A DNA stretch of 64,000 bases, from the NCBI RefSeq assembly GCF_025685685.1, contig NZ_JAGSYH010000005.1, positions 620,001-684,000 on the forward strand, given 5' to 3'. The notes beneath the pieces were generated by a model. The model was not told the origin of the DNA, did not search any database, and saw nothing but the letters and a program-made list of their open reading frames with translations. Position 1 is the stretch's first letter. Every line of letters begins with the position of its first letter. Origin of the DNA: Acidicapsa dinghuensis. Lineage in GTDB: Bacteria > Acidobacteriota > Terriglobia > Terriglobales > Acidobacteriaceae. This document shows positions 9,251-18,118 of this stretch, one piece after another. Made by a program: the position numbers and the translations under genes.

Positions 9251-10356
9251 CCTTCTTCTCTCGTTTCTGCGGAGCGTTTTCGATTGCGAATAACCGGTCG
9301 TGCTGTCGACATACGAACAATCAGCTCCGGCATAACCGTATGCAGTTCTGCCGCAAATCGAGTGCCTTTTTCGCGCGCTTGAATCGCCTTCAGCACTCCC
9401 TCCGCCGCAAGTAGTCCCATCTCTTTCAATGGCTGCCGTATCGTTGTCATTCCCGGCGTAGCGACAACCGCAGGCAACACATCATCAAAGCCCAGCACCG
9501 AGCAGTCTGCAGGCACTCGCACTCCCGAGTCTGTCAGTCCGCGCACAGCGCCCAACGCGGTCAGGTCGTCAAATGCCAGCACAGCGGTGAAAGGAAGTCC
9601 CGTAGCCAGCATCTGCTTCGCAAAATTCAGGCCTCCTTCAAAGCCTGACATCGGATCGACCAGGTTCGGCAATTGAAACACCAGCCTCGGATCAATGCGT
9701 ACTCCGGCTTCAGCCGCCACTTTCTGCAGCCCAACCCATCGCGGCTCACTGTCAAACAACTCCTGCGGTCCACGGATTACGCCAATACGGCGATGTCCAA
9801 GATCGATCAGATGCCGCATCGCCAGCATGCCGCCGGCTTCGTTATCCACGAGAACCGAACTCACGTTTCGTCCAGTCAAATCACGGCCCAGAATCACAAT
9901 CGGCACATGATTCTTTTCGATGTCGGCCAGCAGATTGGTTTCTTCAAAGATCCAGCTTGCAATGACAATGACGCCTTCGGCGCGCCGCTCTAAAACCATC
10001 TTCAGATAAGTGTCAAAAAGCCTGCGCTGCGTCTGTGTGTCCATCAGCAGCGGCAGGTATCCCGCTGGATGCAGCCCCGCCTGAATACCACGCACAATCG
10101 GGATGCAGAAAGGGTCGGAAAGATCGTACGCAAGCACAGCAATCGTCTGACTGCGCCTGCTTCGCAACGACCGCGCATACGCATCGGGATGATAACCAAG
10201 CTGTTGCGCCATCGTGCGGATCTGCTCGCGCGTGCTCGCTGCCACATTCTGCGAGAGCGGCGCTTCGCTCAGCACAATTGAAACCGTCGATACCGAGAAG
10301 CCGCAGGCCCGCGCCACATCCAGCAACGTTACGTGTCCGGATCTCCGTTGGCCCAT
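9247..10356 (-). CDS. LacI-family transcriptional regulator
   Basis: A 369-residue sugar-responsive repressor. The N-terminal helix-turn-helix and hinge are typical: VTLLDVARACGFSVSTVS (residues 9-26), then RSLRSRRSQTIAVL leading into the periplasmic-binding-protein-like ligand domain. The C-terminal motif AVLAFDDLTALGAVRGL and VLGFDD follow the family. The gene is the first of a lacI-GH2-APC operon and divergent from a TonB-dependent receptor. A perfect palindrome lies just after the receptor promoter, so this protein probably represses the receptor and perhaps its own operon. The start is supported by AGGAGAGAGG upstream. The effector is probably a sugar or amino sugar produced by the GH2 enzyme. 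Confidence 0.93.
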   Translation of the reverse strand: MGQRRSGHVTLLDVARACGFSVSTVSIVLSEAPLSQNVAASTREQIRTMAQQLGYHPDAYARSLRSRRSQTIAVLAYDLSDPFCIPIVRGIQAGLHPAGYLPLLMDTQTQRRLFDTYLKMVLERRAEGVIVIASWIFEETNLLADIEKNHVPIVILGRDLTGRNVSSVLVDNEAGGMLAMRHLIDLGHRRIGVIRGPQELFDSEPRWVGLQKVAAEAGVRIDPRLVFQLPNLVDPMSGFEGGLNFAKQMLATGLPFTAVLAFDDLTALGAVRGLTDSGVRVPADCSVLGFDDVLPAVVATPGMTTIRQPLKEMGLLAAEGVLKAIQAREKGTRFAAELHTVMPELIVRMSTARPVIRNRKRSAETREEG

Positions 10357-10474
10357 GGCGCTCCTCTCTCCTGCTACATCCCCGTGTTCATTAGCGATTT
10401 CAAATAGCTACCTTAGAAAAATCCTCGGAAACGTGCAGAGTATGATCCGCGAAACATACCGTCAGACTTTTCCC

Positions 10475-10503
10475 TTGACATTCAGATTGTTTGCTCCTAG
10501 ATT
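10475..10503 (+). promoter_or_regulatory. Predicted sigma-70 promoter of the Oar-type receptor gene
   Basis: A perfect -35 hexamer TTGACA (10475-10480) is followed after 17 bases by TAGATT (10498-10503), which matches four of six bases of the -10 consensus. Transcription would start near 10510, about 40 bases before the receptor ATG at 10552. The operator-like palindrome follows directly. Confidence 0.6.
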
Positions 10504-10515
10504 TGCAGTTCTAAT

Positions 10516-10531
10516 ATTCAAACGTTTGAAT
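10516..10531. promoter_or_regulatory. LacI-type operator palindrome
   Basis: ATTCAAACGTTTGAAT is a perfect 16-bp palindrome with a central CG, the hallmark of LacI/GalR-family operators. It would cover about +6 to +21 of the predicted transcript, a position where a bound repressor blocks the polymerase. The only regulator gene nearby is the divergent LacI-family gene. I see no second copy elsewhere in the window. Confidence 0.7.
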
Positions 10532-10551
10532 GTCAAGGATTGGAGGCCTCC

Positions 10552-13500
10552 ATGATAAAAAATTCTTATTTCGGCACGCTTAGATGCCTGTTATCCATCC
10601 TCGTTCTCATCGGCTGCTTGCCACACCTCCTAATGGCTCAGGCAGGTCGCGGCAGCATCAACGGACTCATCAGCGATCCTTCCGGAGCCGTCATTCCAAA
10701 CGCCTCCGTGACGCTGCTCAATCACGCTACTGGAATAACGCAAACCACCGTCACAACCGCAGCCGGCCTGTATTCCTTCATATCTCTCTCGCCTGGCGAT
10801 TATGAAGTCAAAGCAACTGCAAATGGATTTCAAGGCGTTGTGCGGGAGCATGTAAGCGTCATCGTCGATCAGACTATCGAAGTGAATATCTCTCTTCGTG
10901 TCGGCAGCGCCAGTGAAATCGTTACCGTAAACGAGACCACCGATCTTGCTGAAACCAGCAACTCCACCGTAGGCCAGCTCATCTCCGCCGACACCATCGA
11001 TCGCGTGCCGTTACTCACACGCAACGTCTACGATCTTGTTCAGCTCAGCGCAGGCGTAACACCCGCCAACGGCGCTCCTAATTCATCCAGCTCGTTTGCC
11101 ATCACCAACATCTCCAGTGGCCGTCCTGGCGTCGATGTTTCCTCTTACACCATCAACGGAGCCATCGTCGGATCTGTTTACTACATGGTTGATGGCAGCC
11201 CTGTGGGCATTGCCGAAAATAACGCCGCAGCCATCATTCCCGCACTCGATATTCCCGAAGACGCAGTCGACGAAGTGCGTGTCGAAACACAGAACACACC
11301 GGCCTCTTATCTGAGCGGAGGAGCAGGCGTCATCAGCCTCGTGAGTAAATCCGGCACAGACGCATTCCATGGCGACGCCTTCGGAGTCTTCCGTCCGGAC
11401 GTGCTTGCATCTAACGAATACTTCAACAAGCAGAGCCAGATAAGTCAGGGCCTCGCCAACACACCACCATCCTTTCATCGTTATCAGGAAGGTGGATCCA
11501 TCGGTGGTCCTATCAAGCGTGGAAAGCTCTTCTTCTTTGGCGACTATGAGGCAACACAGCAGGAGCTGTACGACGGATCCAATCTGTTTACCGTGCCAAC
11601 CACACCCGAGCGCAATGGTGATTTTTCCGCTGACCCTTTCACCATCTACGATCCCACGCAACCTGATAACGCTGACGGCACACGCCAGGCATTCGCAGAC
11701 AACAAGATCACCAACATCAGCCCCATCGCGCAGAAGTTTCTATCTGAGATGCCGAAGTGTAACATGAGCAATATTCCGGGTGCGGATTGCGACACGGCTT
11801 CTGATGACATCACGAACAACTTCTTTGCACCCGGTCTCGATCCAACCACAGCGCAACGTTTCGATGCGCGCATCGATTGGAATCAAAGCGAGAAACAGCG
11901 CATCTTCGGCCGCTTCTCCTTCGATCGCCTCTTTAATTCCACATACAACGCCTTCGGCAATATGTGGGATCTGAACTACGCGCAGAACGTCACCAACGGC
12001 CGCAACATTCTTGTAGCCGACGATCTCACGCTGAGCCCGACAACCGTGCTGCAGCTTCGCTACAGCTTTACGCGCCATTATGAAAACCAGGGCGGCGATC
12101 CGCGCCAGGTAGGCTTCGATATCACCTCCATTGGTTTCCCGTCCTATCTTGCAGCACAAGAGGTCTACAAGCTGCTTCCATTCGTATTGTTCAATGACTC
12201 CGGCAGCGGTGTCGGTGGTACCGCTGATTACAACACTTTCCAGTACGCCAGCGAAAACAGCGACGCTAACGCAACCATCACCAAGATCTTCGGTAAGCAT
12301 GAGATCAGCGCAGGCTTCGAATGGATGAAGCGATTCCTCAACGTAGGTCAGCCGCCCGCTGCCTCCGGTGCATACGGCTTCGATATCTCGGCAACCGACC
12401 AGGCTACGGGCGCACAGAATCTTGTTGGCGGCAGCGACTTTGCTTCGTTCCTATTAGGCATGGGCACGACGCCGGGCAGCGAGTCCGATGGCTATCCAAG
12501 TTTTACCAAGGATATTTTCGCAGCGGAAGAGAGCCCGTACTACGCAGCTTTCATTGAAGACACCTACCATCCAACAAAGAAGATCACCATCACCGCTGGT
12601 TTGCGCTGGGATATCTTCGGTGGACGCACCGAGCGCCACAATCGCCTTGAGTTCCTGAATCAAACTGCAACCAACACCGTGAGTGGCGTGCAATACACCG
12701 GCGCTGAGCAGTATGTAACCAGTGGAAGCCCGTCGCCATATAACTCTAATCTCACCAACTTTGGCCCGCGTCTCGGCTTCTCGTGGCAACCTTCCGAGCA
12801 TTTCATCGTTCGCGGTGGAGCTGGCTACTACTACGGCCCCAGCACGCAGATGGTGGCCAGCGCCGGACTCAACAGCGATGGCTTCGCCTCGCAGACCACA
12901 TGGAACGCAACCTGCTACAACGCCGATGGCAACACGGTATACAACGGCACTGCTGGCTGCGTAGGTGCAGCCGGTGGCAGCCCGGTTGTTTCCAATAACG
13001 CCTCAGGTCTTTATGCCGGGCCCTATTCACTCAGCAATCCATTCCCCAACGGAGTAGTACAGCTTCTTTCCAATCCCACCGGCCTCGGTAATAATCTCGG
13101 CACCACGCTCAACACTGTGCTGCATTCACAACGCACGCCGACGACATACAACTTCAACTTCGGCTGGGAATACGAATTTCCGCATCAGATCGTCCTGAGC
13201 ACTGCCTATGTCGGCAGCCGCGGCCTCTTCATTCCGTTTGGAGTGGTCGACTACAACCAGCTTGATCTCGGAACTATCGCGCAGTATGGCTATTCGCTCT
13301 GCGTCGATCCTTCCAACGCTGCCTGCCAGATGGTGACAAACACATGGGCTCCGATTCAGCCTTCCACCAACGCCAACTATGGCACGGCGACTGTGCCGCT
13401 GTGGGTATCGCTGCAGCAGTTCCCGCAGTTTGGCAACGGCAGCTACGGCGGCGGCAACGGCGTCAATGTGCATGGCTACCCAGGCGGCGACTCGGACTAT

Positions 13501-14226
13501 AGCTCGCTGCAAACCAAACTGCAGAAAAAGCTGACCAGTCACTTCACGACATTGGCCAGCTTTACCTGGGCCAAGCTGATCACCGATAACGGCAATCCTC
13601 CGCTTGGTTTTGTCGGCGCGCATCTTGGTGCGGCGCAAGACTGGAGGAATCTGAACTATGAGCACTCCATCAGCCCGCAGGATGTGAAGTATCAATTCAC
13701 CGGTGAAGTCTCGTACGATCTGCCCGTGGGCAAGCAGCGCGCTCTTCCGCTGAATGGCGCCGCCAATGAGGTTCTCGGCGGATGGACGGCCAATGCGATC
13801 GTATATCTGAGCACAGGTATCCCGATCGCCGCGCCGACCGTGGGAGCGAACATCTCTTACTTCAACCAGCGCGCCGACATGACCTGCGATCCGCGCCAGG
13901 GTGCTCCACATACCGCAGCGCAGTGGTTCAATTTCAACTGCTTCTCGTTCCCGTCGAGCCCGTTTGTTGCGGGCACCGCACCGGCGTATATCGACAGCCT
14001 TCGCACCATGGGAGCGCAGGACGTAGACATTTCGCTGTACAAAAAATTCGAGTTAGGCGAGAAGCGTGAGATTCGAATCGATGTCTCTTCCTACAACATC
14101 TTCAACCGTGCGCAGCTCGGTATCCCCAATACACCGAGCCTTACGGTTCCGGATAACATCGGCCTGGTCCAGACCACGGTGAACACGCCGCGTCAGTTCC
14201 AGTTTGGCGGCCGGTTTACCTTCTAA
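10552..14226 (+). CDS. Oar-type TonB-dependent outer-membrane receptor
   Basis: A giant outer-membrane receptor of 1,224 residues. A signal peptide (MIKNSYFGTLRCLLSILVLI, cleavage near LMAQA) is followed by a carboxypeptidase-regulatory-like beta-sandwich (GLISDPSGAVIPNASVTL, about residues 30-110). Then come the plug domain and a long 22-stranded-type barrel ending in aromatic F (RQFQFGGRFTF). This architecture is the Oar-like class abundant in Acidobacteriota. The start is chosen at MIKNS, preceded by GGAGG. The gene is divergent from the lacI-GH2-APC operon and has its own promoter and palindromic operator, so it probably imports the oligosaccharide that the GH2 enzyme degrades. There is no SusD-like lipoprotein next to it. 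Confidence 0.9.
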   Translation: MIKNSYFGTLRCLLSILVLIGCLPHLLMAQAGRGSINGLISDPSGAVIPNASVTLLNHATGITQTTVTTAAGLYSFISLSPGDYEVKATANGFQGVVREHVSVIVDQTIEVNISLRVGSASEIVTVNETTDLAETSNSTVGQLISADTIDRVPLLTRNVYDLVQLSAGVTPANGAPNSSSSFAITNISSGRPGVDVSSYTINGAIVGSVYYMVDGSPVGIAENNAAAIIPALDIPEDAVDEVRVETQNTPASYLSGGAGVISLVSKSGTDAFHGDAFGVFRPDVLASNEYFNKQSQISQGLANTPPSFHRYQEGGSIGGPIKRGKLFFFGDYEATQQELYDGSNLFTVPTTPERNGDFSADPFTIYDPTQPDNADGTRQAFADNKITNISPIAQKFLSEMPKCNMSNIPGADCDTASDDITNNFFAPGLDPTTAQRFDARIDWNQSEKQRIFGRFSFDRLFNSTYNAFGNMWDLNYAQNVTNGRNILVADDLTLSPTTVLQLRYSFTRHYENQGGDPRQVGFDITSIGFPSYLAAQEVYKLLPFVLFNDSGSGVGGTADYNTFQYASENSDANATITKIFGKHEISAGFEWMKRFLNVGQPPAASGAYGFDISATDQATGAQNLVGGSDFASFLLGMGTTPGSESDGYPSFTKDIFAAEESPYYAAFIEDTYHPTKKITITAGLRWDIFGGRTERHNRLEFLNQTATNTVSGVQYTGAEQYVTSGSPSPYNSNLTNFGPRLGFSWQPSEHFIVRGGAGYYYGPSTQMVASAGLNSDGFASQTTWNATCYNADGNTVYNGTAGCVGAAGGSPVVSNNASGLYAGPYSLSNPFPNGVVQLLSNPTGLGNNLGTTLNTVLHSQRTPTTYNFNFGWEYEFPHQIVLSTAYVGSRGLFIPFGVVDYNQLDLGTIAQYGYSLCVDPSNAACQMVTNTWAPIQPSTNANYGTATVPLWVSLQQFPQFGNGSYGGGNGVNVHGYPGGDSDYSSLQTKLQKKLTSHFTTLASFTWAKLITDNGNPPLGFVGAHLGAAQDWRNLNYEHSISPQDVKYQFTGEVSYDLPVGKQRALPLNGAANEVLGGWTANAIVYLSTGIPIAAPTVGANISYFNQRADMTCDPRQGAPHTAAQWFNFNCFSFPSSPFVAGTAPAYIDSLRTMGAQDVDISLYKKFELGEKREIRIDVSSYNIFNRAQLGIPNTPSLTVPDNIGLVQTTVNTPRQFQFGGRFTF

Positions 14227-14250
14227 GCCGACAGATGGTTGCACACGGCG

Positions 14251-14285
14251 CGAATGTTCCACAATTGCTCCTCGTGGAACATTCG
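14251..14285. terminator. Long-stem hairpin after the receptor gene
   Basis: CGAATGTTCCAC pairs with GTGGAACATTCG, a perfect 12-bp stem with an 11-base loop, 25 bases after the receptor stop codon. No T-tract follows on either strand, so it could be an RNA-processing stop or an mRNA 3'-end structure as much as an intrinsic terminator. Confidence 0.45.
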
Positions 14286-14467
14286 GGACGCCAGCATGCG
14301 GCGAGAAGAAGGCTTGTCAAGCCAGAAAAGTAATAACGCACAGATGCTACATGGCTTGGCATTGCGTAGATTTATCCGCTTTTATGCATGCGGGGCTAAA
14401 AGCCTGATTTGGATATATCACAACAGACATATTTGGCTCTGTGGAGCAGCGGATACTCCGGGACATC

Positions 14468-15922
14468 CTAGGAAGTTACGTTGTAAAGACTTACGTAGTT
14501 GCTGACGGATGTTGCCTCCAGTTGCGTCTGGTCCGAAGACAGGGCCAGAATCTTCTGCCTGTTCTCTTCGGGAATTCTGCGAGCGAGATTGTTCCTGAAT
14601 TTTTCCATGAGCAGAGGGATTCCATCCCCGCGTCGCAGCCGATGGCCGAGAGGATATTCGACGGAGACCTCCGGAAGGACGGCGCCATTGTTCAGCTCCA
14701 CCGTCAGGGCATTGGCGATAGAACGCTTCTCCGGGTTGTAATAGTCCGCCGTGTATTGCGGATCTTCGACGCAATGGATGCGTGCTCTCAGCTGGTCAAT
14801 CCGCCTGCCCCATACGGCATCTTTTGCGACCACGTCTTCATAATCTTCCGCGGTGAGCCTGCCGAAGATGAGCGGAATCGCCACCATGTACTGAATGCAG
14901 TGGTCTCGATCCGCGGGATTATTGAGCGGTCCTTGCTTATCGATGATGCGGATGCAGGCCTCATGCGTGCGGATGGTGACGCGCGCAATATCGGCTGCTG
15001 TCTTTCCGATGGCGGCGAGCTGCTGGTGCAGTTTCATCGCCGCTTCTACTGCGGTCTGGGAGTGGAACTCGGCAGGAAATGAAATTTTGAAGAGCACGTT
15101 TTCCATTACGTAGCTGCTGTAAGGGCGCTGAAAATGGAATGGCTGCCCTTTGAAGGAGACATCATAAAATCCCCACGCTTTTGCGGTGAGTACGCTGGGA
15201 TAACCCATTTCGCCGGTCTTTGCGATCAGTGCCAGCCTGACTGCCCTGGACGTGGCATCTCCGGCGGCCCAGCTTTTGCGCGAACCCGTATTGGGAGCGT
15301 GGCGATAGGTTCGGAGAGATTGTCCATCAACCCATGCGAGCGAGATTGCGCTGTGTGTCTGCTCGCGTGTGAGCCCGAGAAGCCCGGCTACCACCGCAGT
15401 GGAGGCAACCTTGACCAGCACAACGTGATCGAGGCCTACCTTGTTGAAAGAATTCTCAAGCGCAAGGCACCCCTGGATCTCGTGGGCCTTGATCATTGCG
15501 GTCAGCACATCGCGCATGGTGAGCGGATGATCGTTTCTTGTCAGCCAGTCTGCCACGGCGAGAATGCCGCCGAGGTTGTCGCTGGGATGGCCCCACTCGG
15601 CTGCCAGCCAGGTGTCGTTGAAGTCGAGCCAGCGAATGATCGTGCCAATGTTGAAAGCGGCGGTTACGGGGTCGAGCTCGAAGCTTGTGCCGGGAACGCG
15701 AGCGCCCAGGTGCATCGTAAGACCCGGCACGACGGGTCCAAGCAGCTTGGTGCATGCGGGAAAATCGAGCGCCTGCAGGCCGCAGCCCAGCGTGTCGAGA
15801 AGGCAATAGCGCGCAGTTTCGTAGGCAAGACTGCTCTGGATGGTGTAATCCAGAACATAATCGGCGATGTCGCGGATGACCTGATCGAATTCAGGCCGTA
15901 CGTTGGAGATATGGCTGGACAT
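14468..15922 (-). CDS. prpD: 2-methylcitrate dehydratase (MmgE/PrpD family)
   Basis: A 484-residue protein, the same length as E. coli PrpD (483). It dehydrates 2-methylcitrate to 2-methyl-cis-aconitate in propionyl-CoA oxidation. MmgE/PrpD features are visible: LLDTLGCGLQAL near the N-terminus, and the stretches WLAAEWGHPSDNLGG and AGDATSRAVRLALIAKTGE. I chose the ATG at 15922 (MSSHISNVRPEF); the open frame extends about 90 codons further, but that part is out-of-family and overlaps prpC. It is the last gene of prpB-prpC-prpD, with a 44-base gap after prpC. No prpF or acnD is present, so a PrpD-type route with a housekeeping aconitase elsewhere is expected. Confidence 0.93.
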   Translation of the reverse strand: MSSHISNVRPEFDQVIRDIADYVLDYTIQSSLAYETARYCLLDTLGCGLQALDFPACTKLLGPVVPGLTMHLGARVPGTSFELDPVTAAFNIGTIIRWLDFNDTWLAAEWGHPSDNLGGILAVADWLTRNDHPLTMRDVLTAMIKAHEIQGCLALENSFNKVGLDHVVLVKVASTAVVAGLLGLTREQTHSAISLAWVDGQSLRTYRHAPNTGSRKSWAAGDATSRAVRLALIAKTGEMGYPSVLTAKAWGFYDVSFKGQPFHFQRPYSSYVMENVLFKISFPAEFHSQTAVEAAMKLHQQLAAIGKTAADIARVTIRTHEACIRIIDKQGPLNNPADRDHCIQYMVAIPLIFGRLTAEDYEDVVAKDAVWGRRIDQLRARIHCVEDPQYTADYYNPEKRSIANALTVELNNGAVLPEVSVEYPLGHRLRRGDGIPLLMEKFRNNLARRIPEENRQKILALSSDQTQLEATSVSNYVSLYNVTS

Positions 15923-15966
15923 GTATTTCTTTCGTCTGATGACGGGTTGGTGTTGCTGAAAAATTC

Positions 15967-17121
15967 CTAGCTGCGTTGCTCGATGGGCACGAAGGGAACG
16001 TCTTCCGGTCCGGTGTAGTTGGCGCTGGGGCGGATGATTTTGCCGTCCACGCGCTGCTCCATCACATGCGCAGCCCATCCACTGGTGCGCGCGATGGCGA
16101 AAATGGGCGTAAACATCGCGGTTGGTATACCCATGATGTAATAACTGACGGCTGAGAACCAGTCGAGGTTGGGAAACATCTTTTTGGTCTCCCACATGAC
16201 GCTTTCGATCCGCTCGGCAATGTCGTAGGTCTTCAGGTCTCGCGCCGCTTCGGAGAGATCGTGTGCGACCTTCTTAATGACCACGTTTCGCGGATCGGCG
16301 ATGGTGTAAACAGGATGACCGAAGCCGATGATGACCTCTTTTGCGGCTACGCGTGCGCGAATATCGTTCTCTGCTTCGTCCGGTGAAGTGTAGCGTTCCT
16401 GAATCTCCAGAGCCACTTCATTGGCGCCTCCGTGTCTGGGCCCTTTGAGCGCGCCGATTGCGCCGGCGATAGCGGAAAACATATCCGAGCCTGTTCCTGC
16501 GATGACGCGCGCGGTAAAAGTGGATGCGTTGAACTCGTGCTCGGCATAGAGAATGAGCGAAACGTGCATGGCGCGGACCCACTCGTCTGAGGGTGGCTTG
16601 CCGTGCAGAAGATGCAGGAAGTGTCCTCCGATGGAGTCATCGTCGGTTGCAGTTTCGATGCGCCGGCCGGAATTGGCAAAGTAGTACCAGTAGAGCAGCA
16701 TGGAGCCGAAGAGAGCCATGAGGCGGTCGGCGATGCCGCGTCCTGACTGGGCCGAATAGGGCTGCGGCTCCGGTTCTAGCGTTGCAAGCACGCTGGCTCC
16801 TGCGCGCAGTACGTCCATGGGATGCGCAGTCTTTGGCAGTTGTTCGAGAGCTGTTCGCACGGACTGCGGCAGACCACGCATGGAGCGTAGACGGCGCTTG
16901 TAGGCTTCGAGATCCTCGCGGTTTGGCAGTCTCTCGTAGAGAAGCAGGTAGGCAACCTCTTCGAACTCGCACCGCGCTGCGAGGTCGAGAATGTCATATC
17001 CGCGATAATGCAGATCGTTGCCGCTGCGGCCTACGGTGCATAGCGCAGTGTTTCCAGCCGGAACGCCGGAAAGTGCTACAGACTTCTTGGGTTTAAATCC
17101 TGCTACCGGCTCCGTTCCCAT
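15967..17121 (-). CDS. prpC: 2-methylcitrate synthase / citrate synthase
   Basis: A 384-residue type II citrate synthase-fold enzyme that condenses propionyl-CoA (or acetyl-CoA) with oxaloacetate. Visible motifs are [12 protein letters not shown] near the N-terminus, [16 protein letters not shown] with the catalytic His, GPRHGGANE with the second His, and [14 protein letters not shown]. The length is that of PrpC rather than of the 430-residue GltA. It begins inside the stop codon of prpB (TAATG overlap) and is followed by prpD, which makes methylcitrate synthesis the most likely role. Confidence 0.93.
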   Translation of the reverse strand: MGTEPVAGFKPKKSVALSGVPAGNTALCTVGRSGNDLHYRGYDILDLAARCEFEEVAYLLLYERLPNREDLEAYKRRLRSMRGLPQSVRTALEQLPKTAHPMDVLRAGASVLATLEPEPQPYSAQSGRGIADRLMALFGSMLLYWYYFANSGRRIETATDDDSIGGHFLHLLHGKPPSDEWVRAMHVSLILYAEHEFNASTFTARVIAGTGSDMFSAIAGAIGALKGPRHGGANEVALEIQERYTSPDEAENDIRARVAAKEVIIGFGHPVYTIADPRNVVIKKVAHDLSEAARDLKTYDIAERIESVMWETKKMFPNLDWFSAVSYYIMGIPTAMFTPIFAIARTSGWAAHVMEQRVDGKIIRPSANYTGPEDVPFVPIEQRS

Positions 17122-18020
17122 TATTTTTCCTTCTCCTGCGCGAACAGCTCATCGAGTTTCTGCTCGAATGCGTAATAGCCGAGGTAGTCGTATAGCTCTG
17201 CGCGGGTCTGCATGGTATCGAGCACATTCTTTTGCGTGCCATCCCGCCGAACGGCCTGGTAGACCTTGAGCGCGGCGGCGTTCATGGCTCGAAACGCCGA
17301 CTGCGGATAGAGCGCTATGGCTACGCCCACGCTGCGCAGCTCGTCGAGCGTAAATAACGGCGTCGCTCCGAACTCAGTGATGTTGGCTAGCACTGGAACC
17401 TGCGTGCGATCCACGAATGCTTTGTACTGGCTCAGCTCTGTTACGGCCTCGGGAAAGACCATGTCTGCGCCGGCCTCGACGCAGGCGGCTGCGCGATCGA
17501 GCGCCGCGTTGAGGCCCTCGTTGGCCAATGCGTCGGTGCGCGCCATGATGACGAAGCTCTCATCGGTTCTTGCATCAACAGCGGCCTTGATGCGGTCCAC
17601 CATTTCTTCACTAGAAACGATGGCCTTGCCCGGCCTGTGCCCGCAGCGCTTGGCCTGTACCTGATCTTCAATGTGACAGCCGCCGGCGCCTGCGCGAATC
17701 AGCGAGCGGATGGAGCGGGCAATGTTGAAGGCTCCTCCGAAGCCGGTGTCGATATCGACCAGCAGGGGCAGTGAGCAGACTGCAGTGATGCGCCGCACGT
17801 CTACGAGCACGTCTTCAAGCTCGGAGATGCCGAGATCGGGAACGCCGAGCGAGCCGGCTGCTACACCGCCGCCAGCGAGATAGATGGCGCGATAGCCGAC
17901 GCGCTCTGCCATGCGGGCATGGTACGCGTTGATGGCTCCGATGATCTGGAGCGGGTGCTCTGCGCTTACAGCGGTACGCAACTTGAATCCAGCGGTCTCT
18001 GTGTTTTGCCGTGTATCCAT
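17121..18020 (-). CDS. prpB: 2-methylisocitrate lyase
   Basis: A 299-residue member of the isocitrate lyase/PEP mutase superfamily. It cleaves 2-methylisocitrate to succinate and pyruvate. Family motifs: [20 protein letters not shown], the Mg2+ site [14 protein letters not shown], and the lyase signature KRCGH with its catalytic Cys. It is the first gene of the prp operon and overlaps prpC by one base. No PrpR-type regulator is next to it, and the intergenic region to mnmE is only about 100 bases on the far side. Confidence 0.94.
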   Translation of the reverse strand: MDTRQNTETAGFKLRTAVSAEHPLQIIGAINAYHARMAERVGYRAIYLAGGGVAAGSLGVPDLGISELEDVLVDVRRITAVCSLPLLVDIDTGFGGAFNIARSIRSLIRAGAGGCHIEDQVQAKRCGHRPGKAIVSSEEMVDRIKAAVDARTDESFVIMARTDALANEGLNAALDRAAACVEAGADMVFPEAVTELSQYKAFVDRTQVPVLANITEFGATPLFTLDELRSVGVAIALYPQSAFRAMNAAALKVYQAVRRDGTQKNVLDTMQTRAELYDYLGYYAFEQKLDELFAQEKEK

Positions 18021-18118
18021 AAGAACCTGCTATCTTAGCAGCTTCGTTTTGCATCTGGTCGATGTCTGCGGGCCGTTCAGAAGAAGTGGAATCAAATGGG
18101 GCGGGATGGATCCCGATA

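Noticed and set aside
13126..13911. Long minus-strand open frame opposite the first Oar receptor
   Set aside because: Antisense shadow in a GC-biased gene; no ribosome-binding site or family motif.
15923..16195. N-terminal 91-codon extension of prpD
   Set aside because: Translation does not fit the family, overlaps prpC, and the internal ATG gives the length of known PrpD.
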